This document shows positions 25,275-33,443 of a stretch of 55,820 bases of DNA, in pieces; within the stretch, counting starts at the first letter, position 1, and each line of letters opens with the position of its first letter. Source of the stretch: a virus; the IMG/VR virus record IMGVR_UViG_3300012349_000007, positions 1-55,820 of that record. The stretch is one strand, 5' to 3'. The translations under genes were made by a program, and so were the position numbers. The notes beneath the pieces were generated by a model. That model searched no databases, was not told the origin of the DNA, and worked only from the letters and a program-made list of their open reading frames with translations.

Positions 25275-26822
25275 CTAATATCCCACATAACTACGCAGCG
25301 CGTCGGCTGTTTCGCTGTCCATTGGCTCTACATCTTTGGCTTCCTTCACAATCGTGGCAATCATGCTCTGGTTATCCACCTGGTCATCGTGCGCATCCTT
25401 CGGAAACGTGTACAGTTCCTTGCGCCACGCTTCTAACCACGAGGCATTCTTGAGAAAATAGACATTGCCGAGCTTCATCCAGATAGCGGCGCTGCCAGCT
25501 CGAACCGTCTTATCCCCTTTGGGGTGAAACTCCTCGCAGGCCACGCCTTTCTCCAGCATGAATTGCCCAAAGGCCCCCTGATACGCTACATCCTCAAACC
25601 AGAACGATTGAAACCGGTCATCAAGGTACGCCAGATACACTTTGTACCCTTCCTCAATCTGCTTTGGAATGCGAAGATGAGCCCGAAAGACGTAGAGCAA
25701 CAGTATCTCTTTGGCAGGTGTCACCGCCCACACGCAAAATACCGTAAAATCGTTGTGTTCTTTGGCCTTGGCCGCTACATCGGAGGTCATAATGATCTTG
25801 CAGCCAGTCATGACCACCGGCTTAATGCCGTCTGGTGTTTCGAGGAGGTACAGATTTGCTTGATGATCGACGGTGAAGAGGCGTTCATATTGCGCTTCAA
25901 AGACAAAGCCGCCAGGTGGTACAGGGTTTTGCCCGTACAATGCTGAATACCCAAGTGGCCCATGACGGCGTTTCGCCTTCTCAATGACTTTTTCAGGAAA
26001 CCGTGCCTCCCACAGCAAATCACCCTCTTCTGTCCGTGGATCCGCCCACAATTCTTTGCCAGATGGTAAATATGTGCGACACGCTGTACCAGGATCATAT
26101 TCCGCGGGCAAGTTGAGATGCACCCATTCACCATCGTTGGTTTCGAGGATATGCCCGCTCACATCCTGTTGATGGATACGGTGCCCAACAACAACCATTG
26201 CACCAGATTGCTGATCGTTGAGACGCGTCGACCAGGTGTTATCAAACCAATCAATAGCTGCTTCGCGCTTCGCGTCACTCTCTTTTTCATCGATGTTGTG
26301 AAAATCATCTCCTATGAGGATGTCCCCACCTTCACCTGTAGTACTACTTCCCACAGAGGTAGCCATTCGATATCCAAACATAGTTGTCTCAAAACGCATT
26401 TTGGCGTCTTGATCTTTGGTCAATTGAAACAGCCCTCCATAGCGAGCCTGAAACCAGGGGGATTTAATCAAGCGACGGCTTTTGAGGTTATCCCGCGTGG
26501 CTAAATTCATCGCATAGGAGCCACACAGTAAGCGGATAGACGGGTCTCTGAGCAACAGCCAGGTTGTCCACAACACACTAATCAGTGAGCTCTTGCCATG
26601 ACGCGGTGGCATATTGACCAATAGCCGTTTGATATCACCACGGCTGACAGCTTCCAAATGCTCTGCAATCGCGTCCAGGTGCCAGCCAGGGACGAAGGGC
26701 TTCCCTGGTTCAATCACGTGCCAGGCCATACGCAAAAATAGCTTGAAATCAAAGCGTGCTGCATAGGCGTCGTATTCATCGAGAGGTGAGAGTGTTTCAG
26801 GCTTTCTGAGAAGAGTCAGCAT
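25275..26822 (-). CDS. terL: Terminase large subunit
   Basis: 515 residues. The ATPase carries Walker A PPRHGKSS (about 72-79) and Walker B DILIGDDF (about 167-174); the RNase-H-like nuclease shows TSDVAAKAKEHND (Asp347, Asp357) and a late HDDQVD. It packages DNA and cuts concatemers. The start overlaps the small-subunit stop (one base). Full length for the family. Confidence 0.93.
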   Translation of the reverse strand: MLTLLRKPETLSPLDEYDAYAARFDFKLFLRMAWHVIEPGKPFVPGWHLDAIAEHLEAVSRGDIKRLLVNMPPRHGKSSLISVLWTTWLLLRDPSIRLLCGSYAMNLATRDNLKSRRLIKSPWFQARYGGLFQLTKDQDAKMRFETTMFGYRMATSVGSSTTGEGGDILIGDDFHNIDEKESDAKREAAIDWFDNTWSTRLNDQQSGAMVVVGHRIHQQDVSGHILETNDGEWVHLNLPAEYDPGTACRTYLPSGKELWADPRTEEGDLLWEARFPEKVIEKAKRRHGPLGYSALYGQNPVPPGGFVFEAQYERLFTVDHQANLYLLETPDGIKPVVMTGCKIIMTSDVAAKAKEHNDFTVFCVWAVTPAKEILLLYVFRAHLRIPKQIEEGYKVYLAYLDDRFQSFWFEDVAYQGAFGQFMLEKGVACEEFHPKGDKTVRAGSAAIWMKLGNVYFLKNASWLEAWRKELYTFPKDAHDDQVDNQSMIATIVKEAKDVEPMDSETADALRSYVGY

Positions 26823-27277
26823 TAGCCCGTCCTCTCTTGTGCATCTTCAGCAAGTAACCGGCGTATCTCCATACGGGTGTGAGGCGAGAGCTTTTCGAGG
26901 GGGATCGTCAAACCTTCCTTGACTTCTGGTTCTTGTGGGGCAGTGGTCAGGACTTTGAGGTACTGAGCCAGGGCATCACTCAGCATTTTGTGATCTTTCA
27001 CTTCTAAGATTGTATCTCCCTGCAGATGTTGCGCTAACTGACTGAGACCGATACGCGCGATAGAAATAGCGTCTCCTGGCATAGGTAGAGGAAATGGTTT
27101 AGGGGCATGGGGTATTCTGTCCGCTGTCCGCTGTCCGTCCGCTGTCCGCTCTTGTGTCCACTGCTCGTTATATTTCCGTTCACCAATGACTGTTTTCGAG
27201 ATGCCATGCTTCACGGCAAGCGCACGCAAAGAGAGACCCTGTTCATAATCAATCCGAATTGCGCTCCAATCAGGCAT
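26822..27277 (-). CDS. terS: Terminase small subunit
   Basis: 151 residues. The N-terminal helix-turn-helix (LSLRALAVKHGISKTVIGE, residues 14-32) is of the kind that recognises the packaging site. It is followed by a short linker coded by a CCGCTGT-type DNA microrepeat (27119-27149) that gives repeated RTAD residues, then a helical oligomerisation region. It lies immediately upstream of terL. Unstable repeat length may vary between relatives. Confidence 0.8.
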   Translation of the reverse strand: MPDWSAIRIDYEQGLSLRALAVKHGISKTVIGERKYNEQWTQERTADGQRTADRIPHAPKPFPLPMPGDAISIARIGLSQLAQHLQGDTILEVKDHKMLSDALAQYLKVLTTAPQEPEVKEGLTIPLEKLSPHTRMEIRRLLAEDAQERTG

Positions 27278-27282
27278 CTTTT

Positions 27283-27642
27283 TTACGTTGCCTCCATAAT
27301 TCTCGGAGAAGGACTCGAACCTCCACCCACATGGTCAACAGCCATGCGCTCTACCTCTCTTGAGCTATCCGAGAGCGGTTCCTCTATCACGACGCACAGC
27401 GTATACTTCCGACCTGTCATGATGTATGCACAAAATTTGTGATGTCCATCGAGTAGCGCAAACATACCCGTATGAGTGTCTGATGGTACGACAAAGAGCA
27501 GTCCTGGATACTTATTTGGGTAATCGAGCAAAAGCTGAATATACTCCAACAGCTTCTCAACATATCTCTGTTGGAACTCTTTAATCTGAATACACTCTAA
27601 AGATATCCATCTGATACTCAACTTCGCATTTGCGCTAATCAC
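27283..27642 (-). CDS. ParB/Srx-like protein overlapping the tRNA gene
   Basis: 119 residues from a GTG at 27642 (AGGTGG upstream, TAGTG overlap with the previous stop); an ATG at 27666 would overlap more. The motif FALLDGHHKFCAYIMTG resembles the DGHHR core of ParB-like nuclease/Srx folds. Residues from about 90 onward (SDSSREVERM...) are simply the tRNA-Asn gene read in frame, so the true domain may end there. Unusual: tRNA and protein overlap on the same strand. Confidence 0.6.
   Translation of the reverse strand: MISANAKLSIRWISLECIQIKEFQQRYVEKLLEYIQLLLDYPNKYPGLLFVVPSDTHTGMFALLDGHHKFCAYIMTGRKYTLCVVIEEPLSDSSREVERMAVDHVGGGSSPSPRIMEAT
27300..27374 (-). tRNA. tRNA-Asn (GTT)
   Basis: A complete cloverleaf: acceptor TCTCGGA/TCCGAGA, D stem GCTC/GAGC, anticodon stem CATGG/CCATG with loop CTGTTGA (anticodon GTT), T stem GGAGG/CCTTC (one G-T pair) with TTCGAGT loop, discriminator A. 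No CCA is encoded. It lies just upstream of terS, inside the 3' part of an ORF. Confidence 0.9.
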
Positions 27643-27845
27643 TACATGCCACCTCGACACGTACATTGCTCAACCGGCTTGAATGCAATCTTGAGCATTT
27701 CTGGATTGACAGGCTTGCGCACTGCTGCTGGGTCGCCATAGAAGGGATAGGACAGCGTGACCAGGAAGTCGCCCACGACCTTTTTGCAATGCGGGCACAC
27801 TGCGAGAGCAGGCCCAGATGTTACGCCAGCATGAATAATTTTCAC
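27642..27845 (-). CDS. Small zinc-ribbon-like protein (67 aa)
   Basis: GTG start at 27845 with GGGAG upstream. CPHC near residue 17 and CTC near the C-terminus could bind one zinc ion. Stop overlaps the next start. Unknown function; in the front part of the late transcript. Confidence 0.55.
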   Translation of the reverse strand: MKIIHAGVTSGPALAVCPHCKKVVGDFLVTLSYPFYGDPAAVRKPVNPEMLKIAFKPVEQCTCRGGM

Positions 27846-27851
27846 GGCTAT

Positions 27852-28085
27852 CTATCTCCCTAGCATCACATGCACGATCATGAAGACGAGCAGCACGCGC
27901 CACGCCTCCACAGCGATGATAAAGGCCACAAAGTACACAGGGAACAGGCACAGGAATGACCAGCGATAGTGCAGCAGTTCTTTGTGCGTCATGACGGTGT
28001 ACCCACAGCTACAGACGAGAGGGAGTGTGAGGTAATTGGGTCTCACCACCTGATAGCCCCTCTCATTCGCCGGCGAATGAGCCAT
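27852..28085 (-). CDS. Membrane protein with CxC N-terminus (77 aa)
   Basis: I chose ATG 28085, preceded by GGGAAG. The N-terminal 30 residues contain CSCGY; two hydrophobic segments follow (about 39-58 and 60-76, FPVYFVAFIIAV and VLLVFMIVHVML). It is the first gene after the likely late promoter. Function unknown. Confidence 0.6.
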   Translation of the reverse strand: MAHSPANERGYQVVRPNYLTLPLVCSCGYTVMTHKELLHYRWSFLCLFPVYFVAFIIAVEAWRVLLVFMIVHVMLGR

Positions 28086-28126
28086 GATAAAACTTCCCAC
28101 ACAAAACTATCAGATGGCTCGATACA

Positions 28127-28156
28127 AGCATACAAGCCTGTTCGTCTTTAGGTCAA
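28127..28156 (-). promoter_or_regulatory. Probable late promoter (TTGACC-N18-TATGCT)
   Basis: On the minus strand TTGACC (28151-28156) and TATGCT (28127-28132) are 18 bp apart. It lies 42 nt upstream of the first minus-strand gene of the late operon. Same -35/-10 pair as the promoter at 33917-33945. It could be the single driver of about 28 kb of late genes. Confidence 0.6.
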
Positions 28157-28195
28157 TTGTTTGGTGGATGTGGTTAAATATTTGTTGGGGAAAAA

Positions 28196-28417
28196 TCACG
28201 CGATATCAGGCAAAATAGCCCTGATCTTCGCGCTTTCCATCTCGTTCAATCTCCACAATGGAGCTATGTACTGCCCATGCCATTGCCCCTGCTCGTCCCG
28301 TTTCGCAGCCCCTGCGTACCATCCACTGCGTTTACGGCTCAGATGCGGCGTCCATCCACAACGCCGGAGAATGCGTCGGAGGCGTGTTCTTGCCTCATCA
28401 AACTGTGCTTTGCTCAT
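28196..28417 (-). CDS. Hypothetical basic protein (73 aa)
   Basis: ATG 28417, GGGGAG upstream. Highly basic: EARTRLRRILRRCGW, then a QGQWHGQYIAP strand. May bind nucleic acid. It is transcribed toward the late promoter region. Not recognised. Confidence 0.5.
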   Translation of the reverse strand: MSKAQFDEARTRLRRILRRCGWTPHLSRKRSGWYAGAAKRDEQGQWHGQYIAPLWRLNEMESAKIRAILPDIA

Positions 28418-28719
28418 TTCCACGGCTCCCCACACGAAAAAATAGGTTCTATGGATGGTAACGAACGAGGGGACATGATTACAACCTATCGTGCTGTTGA
28501 CAGGATAGGCAAGAATGGCGATGCAAAGGGGATAGCAGTATGTTGTTGGGGTGTCTGGACGAGGATGGTCATCCTAGCGCGATTATGGGGCATATCGCTC
28601 ACGTGGGCGAATTGATGGAAGGGGGTAGGAGCCACGGTAGTAGTTTTGTAGTCAAGGAGTGCCAAACGGTTTGTTCGTAGGATGTGTCATGGCTCCTATG
28701 GGTAGAACGAACGAGAAAG
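28418..28719 (+). other. Gap with no firm gene
   Basis: 302 bp. A plus-strand 46-codon frame (28540-28680, ATG after AAAGGGG) is present, with a Gly/His-rich product, but no family or context supports it. Nothing else seen. Confidence 0.3.
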
Positions 28720-28789
28720 GGTGACTGGCGGGATTTGCACCCGCGTTTCCAGGCGTCCCTGGCGATCTACTGGCTAAGCTACAGTCACC
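28720..28789 (-). tRNA. tRNA-His-like gene with shortened anticodon arm
   Basis: Acceptor GTGACTG/CAGTCAC is perfect, with an extra 5' G (28789) facing a C discriminator, the G-1:C73 identity of tRNA-His. The T arm GCGGG/CCCGC with TGCAAAT loop is intact; the D stem has one mismatch. The anticodon arm is CCAGG-GACG-CCTGG: stem complete but loop only 4 nt, so no anticodon can be read. Probably a decayed tRNA-His or a non-decoding tRNA mimic. Confidence 0.6.
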
Positions 28790-28853
28790 AAAAAAGAAAG
28801 CGGTTGCATAACCTTGAGAACGCCGAGCTTTGGTCAATGGTAGTATAGCATAC

Positions 28854-29456
28854 TTATTTCAATTCCTGGACTTGAATAGTCCAAGGTACCCCTGCGTAGA
28901 CCTTGAGGTAGAAGCTCCCAGCGCCAGTATGCTCTTCTGTGCTGTCCGTACCCTTTTTACCAGCGGGAATAGTGGCATCTGTGCCGCTATCGACTAACGT
29001 TCCATCGCTTCCATAGACGGAGACGCCAAAGAAGGCTTCACTGTAGCTTGAAGCCTGGGCCGTCCAAATAAGTCTCCAATCGCCACTTGTCTGGAAGGTT
29101 GCTGTGGTCTTTTCCCCGCTGCCAGTAAAGGTATGCGTGGTAGTCCATTTTGCTGGCGGTGAAGTTGGCACAGGCGTATCAGTGGGTGTATTTGGGGTAG
29201 CAGTCGGCACCGGTGTGTCAGTTGGCGCAACGGCTGTAGCTCCTGCTGTTGTTGATGTTGTGACGCTTTTGTTCGCATTGCTGACTACCGAACAAATAAC
29301 GAGCACCAGCACAATCCCACCGATAATGAGCCATAAGCGTTTGCGTGATTTCTTTGGCGATGGAGGTTGCTGGTACGGTGGAGGCGGTGCATACATCGGG
29401 TACTGGGGCGGATAATACGTGTTTGGTTGTTGGGGTTGATCGGGTGGTTGTTGCAT
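28854..29456 (-). CDS. Membrane-anchored Pro/Thr-rich protein, cargo-type
   Basis: 200 residues from ATG 29456 (AGAGGA upstream). Layout: N-terminal cytoplasmic Pro/Gln/Tyr-rich segment (1-38), a KKSRKRLW stop-transfer and transmembrane helix (about 43-58), a PTDTPVPTATP linker (78-103), and a C-terminal beta domain with TFQTSGDWRLIW and FYLKVYAGVPW, likely outside the cell. I associate this design with surface proteins of Ktedonobacteria; its place next to the integrase suggests a lysogenic-conversion cargo gene. Both are inferences. Confidence 0.65.
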   Translation of the reverse strand: MQQPPDQPQQPNTYYPPQYPMYAPPPPYQQPPSPKKSRKRLWLIIGGIVLVLVICSVVSNANKSVTTSTTAGATAVAPTDTPVPTATPNTPTDTPVPTSPPAKWTTTHTFTGSGEKTTATFQTSGDWRLIWTAQASSYSEAFFGVSVYGSDGTLVDSGTDATIPAGKKGTDSTEEHTGAGSFYLKVYAGVPWTIQVQELK

Positions 29457-29610
29457 GAATTTCCTCTTTCTATCGATATGGACGAACATATGGGGGTAAT
29501 CATGGCAGGTATCCTATCACAGTCGGGGGAAATGTGGGTGGAAATATGGTGAATATTTGCGCACAAGTGGAGCGATTTCTCAACATCAGGGGAGGCAAGC
29601 GAGGATTGCA

Positions 29611-29723
29611 TAGGAATGTCAAAGGGTGTCTCGCTTGCCGTGAGATGCATCTGCTGAGAGTGTAGCACAAGTATTCTTGAAAAATCAAGAAATATCTTGT
29701 ATAACTTAACTAGGAATGTCAAA
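29611..29723. repeat. Two 13-bp direct repeats before the integrase
   Basis: TAGGAATGTCAAA occurs at 29611-29623 and 29711-29723, exactly 100 bp apart, upstream of the integrase start. They could be integrase or excisionase arm sites. The rest of 29457-29738 shows no gene. Confidence 0.45.
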
Positions 29724-29738
29724 CCTCCACACAGCAGT

Positions 29739-30779
29739 ATGACCAGAAACGACGAATGGCCGCCGTTTGCCTTTGCACCTTCAGACCCATGGGGAAGGTG
29801 CTATTTGTCATTCCTTCGCAGAAAGTTTGACCGATCTGGCAGTCAAAGTACGCTCGTCCACTACCGACAGTACCTCATCCAATTCTTCACGGAGCCCGTC
29901 GCAAAAATGCCAGATCGCTATACACGCGAGGATGTTGAGGCGTTTATTCATAGTCCTGGCCGGGGACCAGGGAGAGAAGGTGATCCGCCTTCTGTCGGCC
30001 TGATGAATAATAGGCTGAGCCTGTTAAACTCGTTCTACAACTATGCTGCAAGCTATAGCATCACTGGGGAAGACGGCAGTATAGAGCCATTAATGAAACG
30101 CATGTCACCGACTGCTGGGCTAAAGCACATGCAGCGGGAGCGTCCACCGTACCGTGCGATGACGGCTAATGAATTACAGCGCTTCTTTGATGCTATCCCC
30201 AAAGACACGGTTATCGGGCTCCGCGATAGAGCGTTATTTTTGACCTATTTCTACACGGCACGCAGGCGGAGCGAGATTGTTGATTTGCGCTGGGGCGACC
30301 TCGAATATGGAACCATCATTGATGGAAACATGCGGTACAATTCGTGGATTTACCATTTTCGTGGTAAAGGGCATAAGCGTCAAGATGACTCCGCGGAGTT
30401 GCCCCTCCCAGCGAAAGTAGCGATAGATCGCTATTTGGAAGTTTCGGGTCGGAAGGACAGCATCAAATCTGAAGACCCCATTTTCACTGCTGCTGATAGG
30501 CGATACAAAAGCAATCCACCGCGACCACTTCACCCTAACACGGTGTGGCACGCGGTGAAGGTCTACGCGGCTAAGGCAGGACTTGATCCGAGGAAAGTAA
30601 CAACGCACAGTTTCAGACACACAAGTGCCAGGCGTCGTTTTGAAGCCGGTTCAACTATTCGAGAAATTCAAATCCTGCTGCGTCACTCCACCATGGCCGT
30701 GACCCATCTGTATCTTGAAGAGTCGTCAGCAGCGGACCCTGGTGCGAAACTCCTGGAAAAGCTATTCGAAGATTTGTGA
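29739..30779 (+). CDS. int: Tyrosine integrase
   Basis: 346 residues from ATG 29739 (no strong ribosome binding site; a TTG at 29697 is upstream in frame). An N-terminal SAM-like core-binding domain (about 20-125) leads to the catalytic domain with RRRSEIV (first Arg), GKGHKR (Lys), HSFRHTSARR (His-x-x-Arg), LRHSTMAVT (His) and the nucleophile Tyr in THLYLE. Integrates the genome at a host site. It stands between the late and early arms, followed by a strong terminator-like hairpin. Confidence 0.9.
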   Translation: MTRNDEWPPFAFAPSDPWGRCYLSFLRRKFDRSGSQSTLVHYRQYLIQFFTEPVAKMPDRYTREDVEAFIHSPGRGPGREGDPPSVGLMNNRLSLLNSFYNYAASYSITGEDGSIEPLMKRMSPTAGLKHMQRERPPYRAMTANELQRFFDAIPKDTVIGLRDRALFLTYFYTARRRSEIVDLRWGDLEYGTIIDGNMRYNSWIYHFRGKGHKRQDDSAELPLPAKVAIDRYLEVSGRKDSIKSEDPIFTAADRRYKSNPPRPLHPNTVWHAVKVYAAKAGLDPRKVTTHSFRHTSARRRFEAGSTIREIQILLRHSTMAVTHLYLEESSAADPGAKLLEKLFEDL

Positions 30780-30782
30780 CGT

Positions 30783-30822
30783 GCAACGAGCCAGGCTACT
30801 TACGGTTCACCTGGCTCGTTGC
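30783..30822 (+). terminator. Hairpin terminator after the integrase
   Basis: GCAACGAGCCAGG (30783-30795) pairs perfectly with 30810-30822 around a 14-nt loop. GGTCGTTTGAG follows, a weak U-tract. It begins 4 nt after the stop codon. Confidence 0.7.
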
Positions 30823-31147
30823 GGTCGTTTGAGTCGCTTTATCTGATTGTGGTATGGCACTATGATAGCATGCTACAGATCAATCTACAAGCTCGCGCTC
30901 CAATTGTCCTACCTACAAGCCCTTACACCCAATGAGACGCAGGGCAACAGAAAAGATAAAATCCCATTGTTGAGTTGAAGTGTGATTCTCTCAACCTTTT
31001 TCCCAAAATCACACCGAATCTTAACATTTTTCCACACTCCCCATTTTGGGCAATCCTGGGCTACAATAAAATCGTGAGAAACGTGGTAAGGGATTTCCAT
31101 TCATGCCGTGCGACTCCAATCAACACAAAATTGGGGCATAGTACCCC
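30823..31147. other. Integrase-xis intergenic region, possible attP
   Basis: 325 bp without a gene. It holds a palindrome TAGCATGCTA (30866-30875), inverted arms CCCAAAAT/ATTTTGGG (31002-31009, 31043-31050) around related AAC.TTTTTCC repeats, and a TACAAT at 31062. Such inverted core-like sites between int and xis would suit an attachment site; there is no direct proof. Confidence 0.35.
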
Positions 31148-31176
31148 TTGCAATTCCTGAAATGGTATGGTATTCT
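31148..31176 (+). promoter_or_regulatory. Promoter for the first excisionase-like gene
   Basis: TTGCAA (31148-31153), 17 bp, then TATTCT (31171-31176) preceded by TGG (extended -10). The gene starts 50 nt downstream. Confidence 0.65.
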
Positions 31177-31226
31177 TACATTGTCCACATGCAACCTTGC
31201 CAATCGTGGATGAAATAGGAGGGACT

Positions 31227-31421
31227 ATGCTAAACATGCCAACTGATCGAGAATTGACCTTAGCCGAAGTCGCGGCAAGCCTACGTGTAAGTGTGGACAA
31301 AGCTCGTGACTATCTGAGCAATGGGGATATACCGGCCTGGAAGGTTGGTCGCCAGTGGCGCGTACGTGAAAGCGACGTGGAAGCATTCAAACGTATGCAG
31401 CGAGAGAAGCGCCAGAAATAG
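31227..31421 (+). CDS. Excisionase-like HTH protein 1 (HTH_17 type)
   Basis: 64 residues, ATG 31227 with AGGAGG upstream. The winged-helix pattern LTLAEVAASLRVSVDKARDY, then IPAWKVGRQWRVRESDVEAF, is that of excisionase/MerR-like small DNA binders. It lies downstream of the integrase and behind its own promoter; likely controls excision direction or transcription. A paralogue is at 33984-34181. Confidence 0.8.
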   Translation: MLNMPTDRELTLAEVAASLRVSVDKARDYLSNGDIPAWKVGRQWRVRESDVEAFKRMQREKRQK

Positions 31422-31714
31422 AAATGTGAAAGCGCCCGCCTCCCTGTCTGGTGCATTCCGACGTTGGGAAACGAGCGCTCAGTGCTGTCCAGGCAAAGCA
31501 TACCATATTTGCCTGGGGATTGAAAGGGGTATATTGTGCTGCCTACAGACACAAAAATTGGCGGGAATACTCCCGCCACGAGTCCATCGCTCTCCTCACG
31601 GTGTGACACCGTGTTACACAAGTGCGATGTTGCACATACAACAACTAACGACGACCTAGGGTCAATTTCTACTCTCAATTGTAGCACACGGTGTATCAGG
31701 TTGCGAGGTGGAGT
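31422..31714. other. Intergenic region with hairpins
   Basis: 293 bp without a gene. It contains GGCGGGA-ATAC-TCCCGCC (about 31560-31577) and CACGGTG-TGA-CACCGTG (about 31597-31613). The first may end transcription from the xis gene; no classic U-tract follows. A TATATT at about 31531 could be a weak -10. Confidence 0.4.
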
Positions 31715-31984
31715 ATGAACGTGATCTACAAATATCCAGTCAAACCAGATGCCTCTATCGAGTTGCCGCAAGGCGCTCGGATTTTGAGCATTCACGTTCA
31801 ACATAGTGTCCCATGCCTATGGGCGCTCGTCAATCTAGAGGCGCCAAAGGAAGTACGACGATTTCATACCATCCCTACCGGCCAACCATTTGACGATAGC
31901 AGGCTTACCTACATCGGCACGTTTCATGGCATTGAAGGATGGATGGTGTTTCATCTCTTTGAAGAAACCAGAGGTGGAGCATGA
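31715..31984 (+). CDS. DUF7352-like protein
   Basis: 89 residues, ATG 31715 after GAGGTGGAG. The sequence pattern (YKYPV..., LPQGARILSIHVQ, PCLWALVN-LEAPKEVRRF, then YIGTFHG...VFHLFE) fits the DUF7352 family widely seen in phage genomes. A beta-sandwich is expected. Role unknown. First gene of the plus-strand early operon; overlaps the next by 4 nt. Confidence 0.75.
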   Translation: MNVIYKYPVKPDASIELPQGARILSIHVQHSVPCLWALVNLEAPKEVRRFHTIPTGQPFDDSRLTYIGTFHGIEGWMVFHLFEETRGGA

Positions 31985-32187
31985 ACCGACTCACACCCAA
32001 ACATGTCCCTCCACCCGATAAGCGCACCGTGGAGGATTTCAAACAGTTCCTGGAATGGGCGGGGAGCCCGTCCTATCCTGGGGTCTACATCCACCTGGCA
32101 CGAGGGTGGTACCAGGGCCTGATTACCATCGAGGAAGGGCAACGCATCGAGGCAGAGCGGCAGGTGTGGCAGGAGGCGAGGGTATGA
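31981..32187 (+). CDS. Hypothetical protein (68 aa)
   Basis: Helical N-terminus (TVEDFKQFLEWAG) and acidic/basic C-terminal helix (IEEGQRIEAERQVWQEA). ATGA overlap at both ends supports it. Not recognised. Confidence 0.6.
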   Translation: MNRLTPKHVPPPDKRTVEDFKQFLEWAGSPSYPGVYIHLARGWYQGLITIEEGQRIEAERQVWQEARV

Positions 32188-32603
32188 ACTTCACTGAGCA
32201 ATTCTTTGATATCCTCTGCCTGAACATCAACACAGGTCAGTCCGTGAAAGTCCCGAAGTATGGCTATATGGCAGAGGGAACGGGCCTCGCCTACTATCCC
32301 GATCTCGACCCTGAAGGCGAGGAGATATTCCCGATCACCCATCTCGCCAGCGGGCTTCAAGCCGGTCCGAAATTCTACTCGGAGGATGACAGTAGGGCCT
32401 TTATCGAGAAGATCGCACCGCTCATCGATTGGCATCAGGACGCGAAAGCCATCTTTGGGATAGCTGATCTACAGGCACAAATCAAGCGAGCGGTGCTTGA
32501 AGTCGCGGGAGACAACGAATATAGTTTCTCTCGCACAAGCAAAAGATGTAGAAAAGCCCTTTTGCAAAAGTCCAAAGAGATCGCAGGGGTGCAACATGAA
32601 TGA
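32184..32603 (+). CDS. Hypothetical protein (139 aa)
   Basis: An alpha/beta protein, start ATG 32184 in ATGA overlap. Segments: FFDILCLNINTGQSVKVP, then YYPDLDPEGEEIFPITHL, then a helical C-terminus rich in Arg and Lys. Not recognised. Part of the early operon. Confidence 0.55.
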   Translation: MNFTEQFFDILCLNINTGQSVKVPKYGYMAEGTGLAYYPDLDPEGEEIFPITHLASGLQAGPKFYSEDDSRAFIEKIAPLIDWHQDAKAIFGIADLQAQIKRAVLEVAGDNEYSFSRTSKRCRKALLQKSKEIAGVQHE

Positions 32604-32736
32604 GCCCATCACCGGCGTTGCACCAGATGCAACATACGATCCTGACATAGAACTGCTCTACGAAGATGACGACACACCAACGGTGAAGCGGGCCGCCATC
32701 GAGGGTACGGTGAAGTTGCCGGTTGTGGAGGTGTGA
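32596..32736 (+). CDS. Small acidic protein (46 aa)
   Basis: ATG 32596 overlaps the previous stop. Acidic centre (YDPDIELLYEDDD). Unstructured in look. Real by its tight spacing; unknown. Confidence 0.5.
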   Translation: MNEPITGVAPDATYDPDIELLYEDDDTPTVKRAAIEGTVKLPVVEV

Positions 32737-32737
32737 C

Positions 32738-32953
32738 ATGGCAAATTTGGGAAACACTGGACATCGCTACAGAATGGTCAGGCAGACCAGCGTAGAGATT
32801 AACAAGTATGGCTTCCCTGTAGTCTTTATGGAGTGCGGTCATCATATCATCTGTAGCACGAAATGGGCAACAGCAGAGGAGATCGTAGCCAACGTCACGG
32901 CTCACATCGGCATGAAACAGCGCTGTGAAGAGTGCGGAAAGAGAAAGCCATGA
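32738..32953 (+). CDS. Small zinc-binding protein (71 aa)
   Basis: ATG 32738. MECGHH, IICSTK and a C-terminal CEECGKRK (CxxC) suggest a zinc site; otherwise helical. It overlaps the next start. Unknown function. Confidence 0.55.
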   Translation: MANLGNTGHRYRMVRQTSVEINKYGFPVVFMECGHHIICSTKWATAEEIVANVTAHIGMKQRCEECGKRKP

Positions 32954-33171
32954 TTACCGATCTCATCGCCCACTCTGAACAGCAGCTCCACCTCGAAGCC
33001 GTCTACCACGAGGCCAAAGAGAGCGAGCGTGCAGCATGGCAGGCCGATATTGACAACCCGTACGGCAACCACGAGCGCTTCTATTCCCAGTGCTACTTGC
33101 GTGCATTTTGGGGGATGCGTGAAGCATGGTGGAACTGGCGGGCTGCGCGGGAGAGTGAGGGCACGAAATGA
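32950..33171 (+). CDS. Hypothetical helical protein (73 aa)
   Basis: Charged helices with aromatic residues (LRAFWGMREAWWNWRAARE). Start ATG 32950 overlaps the previous stop (ATGA); stop overlaps the next start. Unknown. Confidence 0.55.
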   Translation: MITDLIAHSEQQLHLEAVYHEAKESERAAWQADIDNPYGNHERFYSQCYLRAFWGMREAWWNWRAARESEGTK

Positions 33172-33443
33172 CCAGATACGATGTCCTGATACACAGACTC
33201 AATGCATTGCCATTTAGCAAGACAGTACCGCGAGAAATGGCAATGAACCTGCTAGAAGAGATACGCCTGAGAGACAAACTCATAAGCGATTTTCGTACAT
33301 TCCTGCTCAGTTGGAATGCATCTCTACCCGGGCAAGCTTCCCAGGAACATAAACAGCGCTGGGAACGGGAACGAGCAAGCCTCTTGAAATCGGTGGCAGA
33401 GACATTAGAGGGGCAATCCGGGGGAAGTGAGGCACAATCGTGA
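33168..33443 (+). CDS. Hypothetical helical protein (91 aa)
   Basis: Helical; contains a long charged stretch (MNLLEEIRLRDKLISDFRTF and QRWERERASLLKSVAE). Overlaps both neighbours by 4 nt. No known family. Confidence 0.55.
   Translation: MTRYDVLIHRLNALPFSKTVPREMAMNLLEEIRLRDKLISDFRTFLLSWNASLPGQASQEHKQRWERERASLLKSVAETLEGQSGGSEAQS

Noticed and set aside
28652-28837. 61-codon minus-strand frame
   Set aside because: Covers the tRNA-like gene; an accident of sequence.
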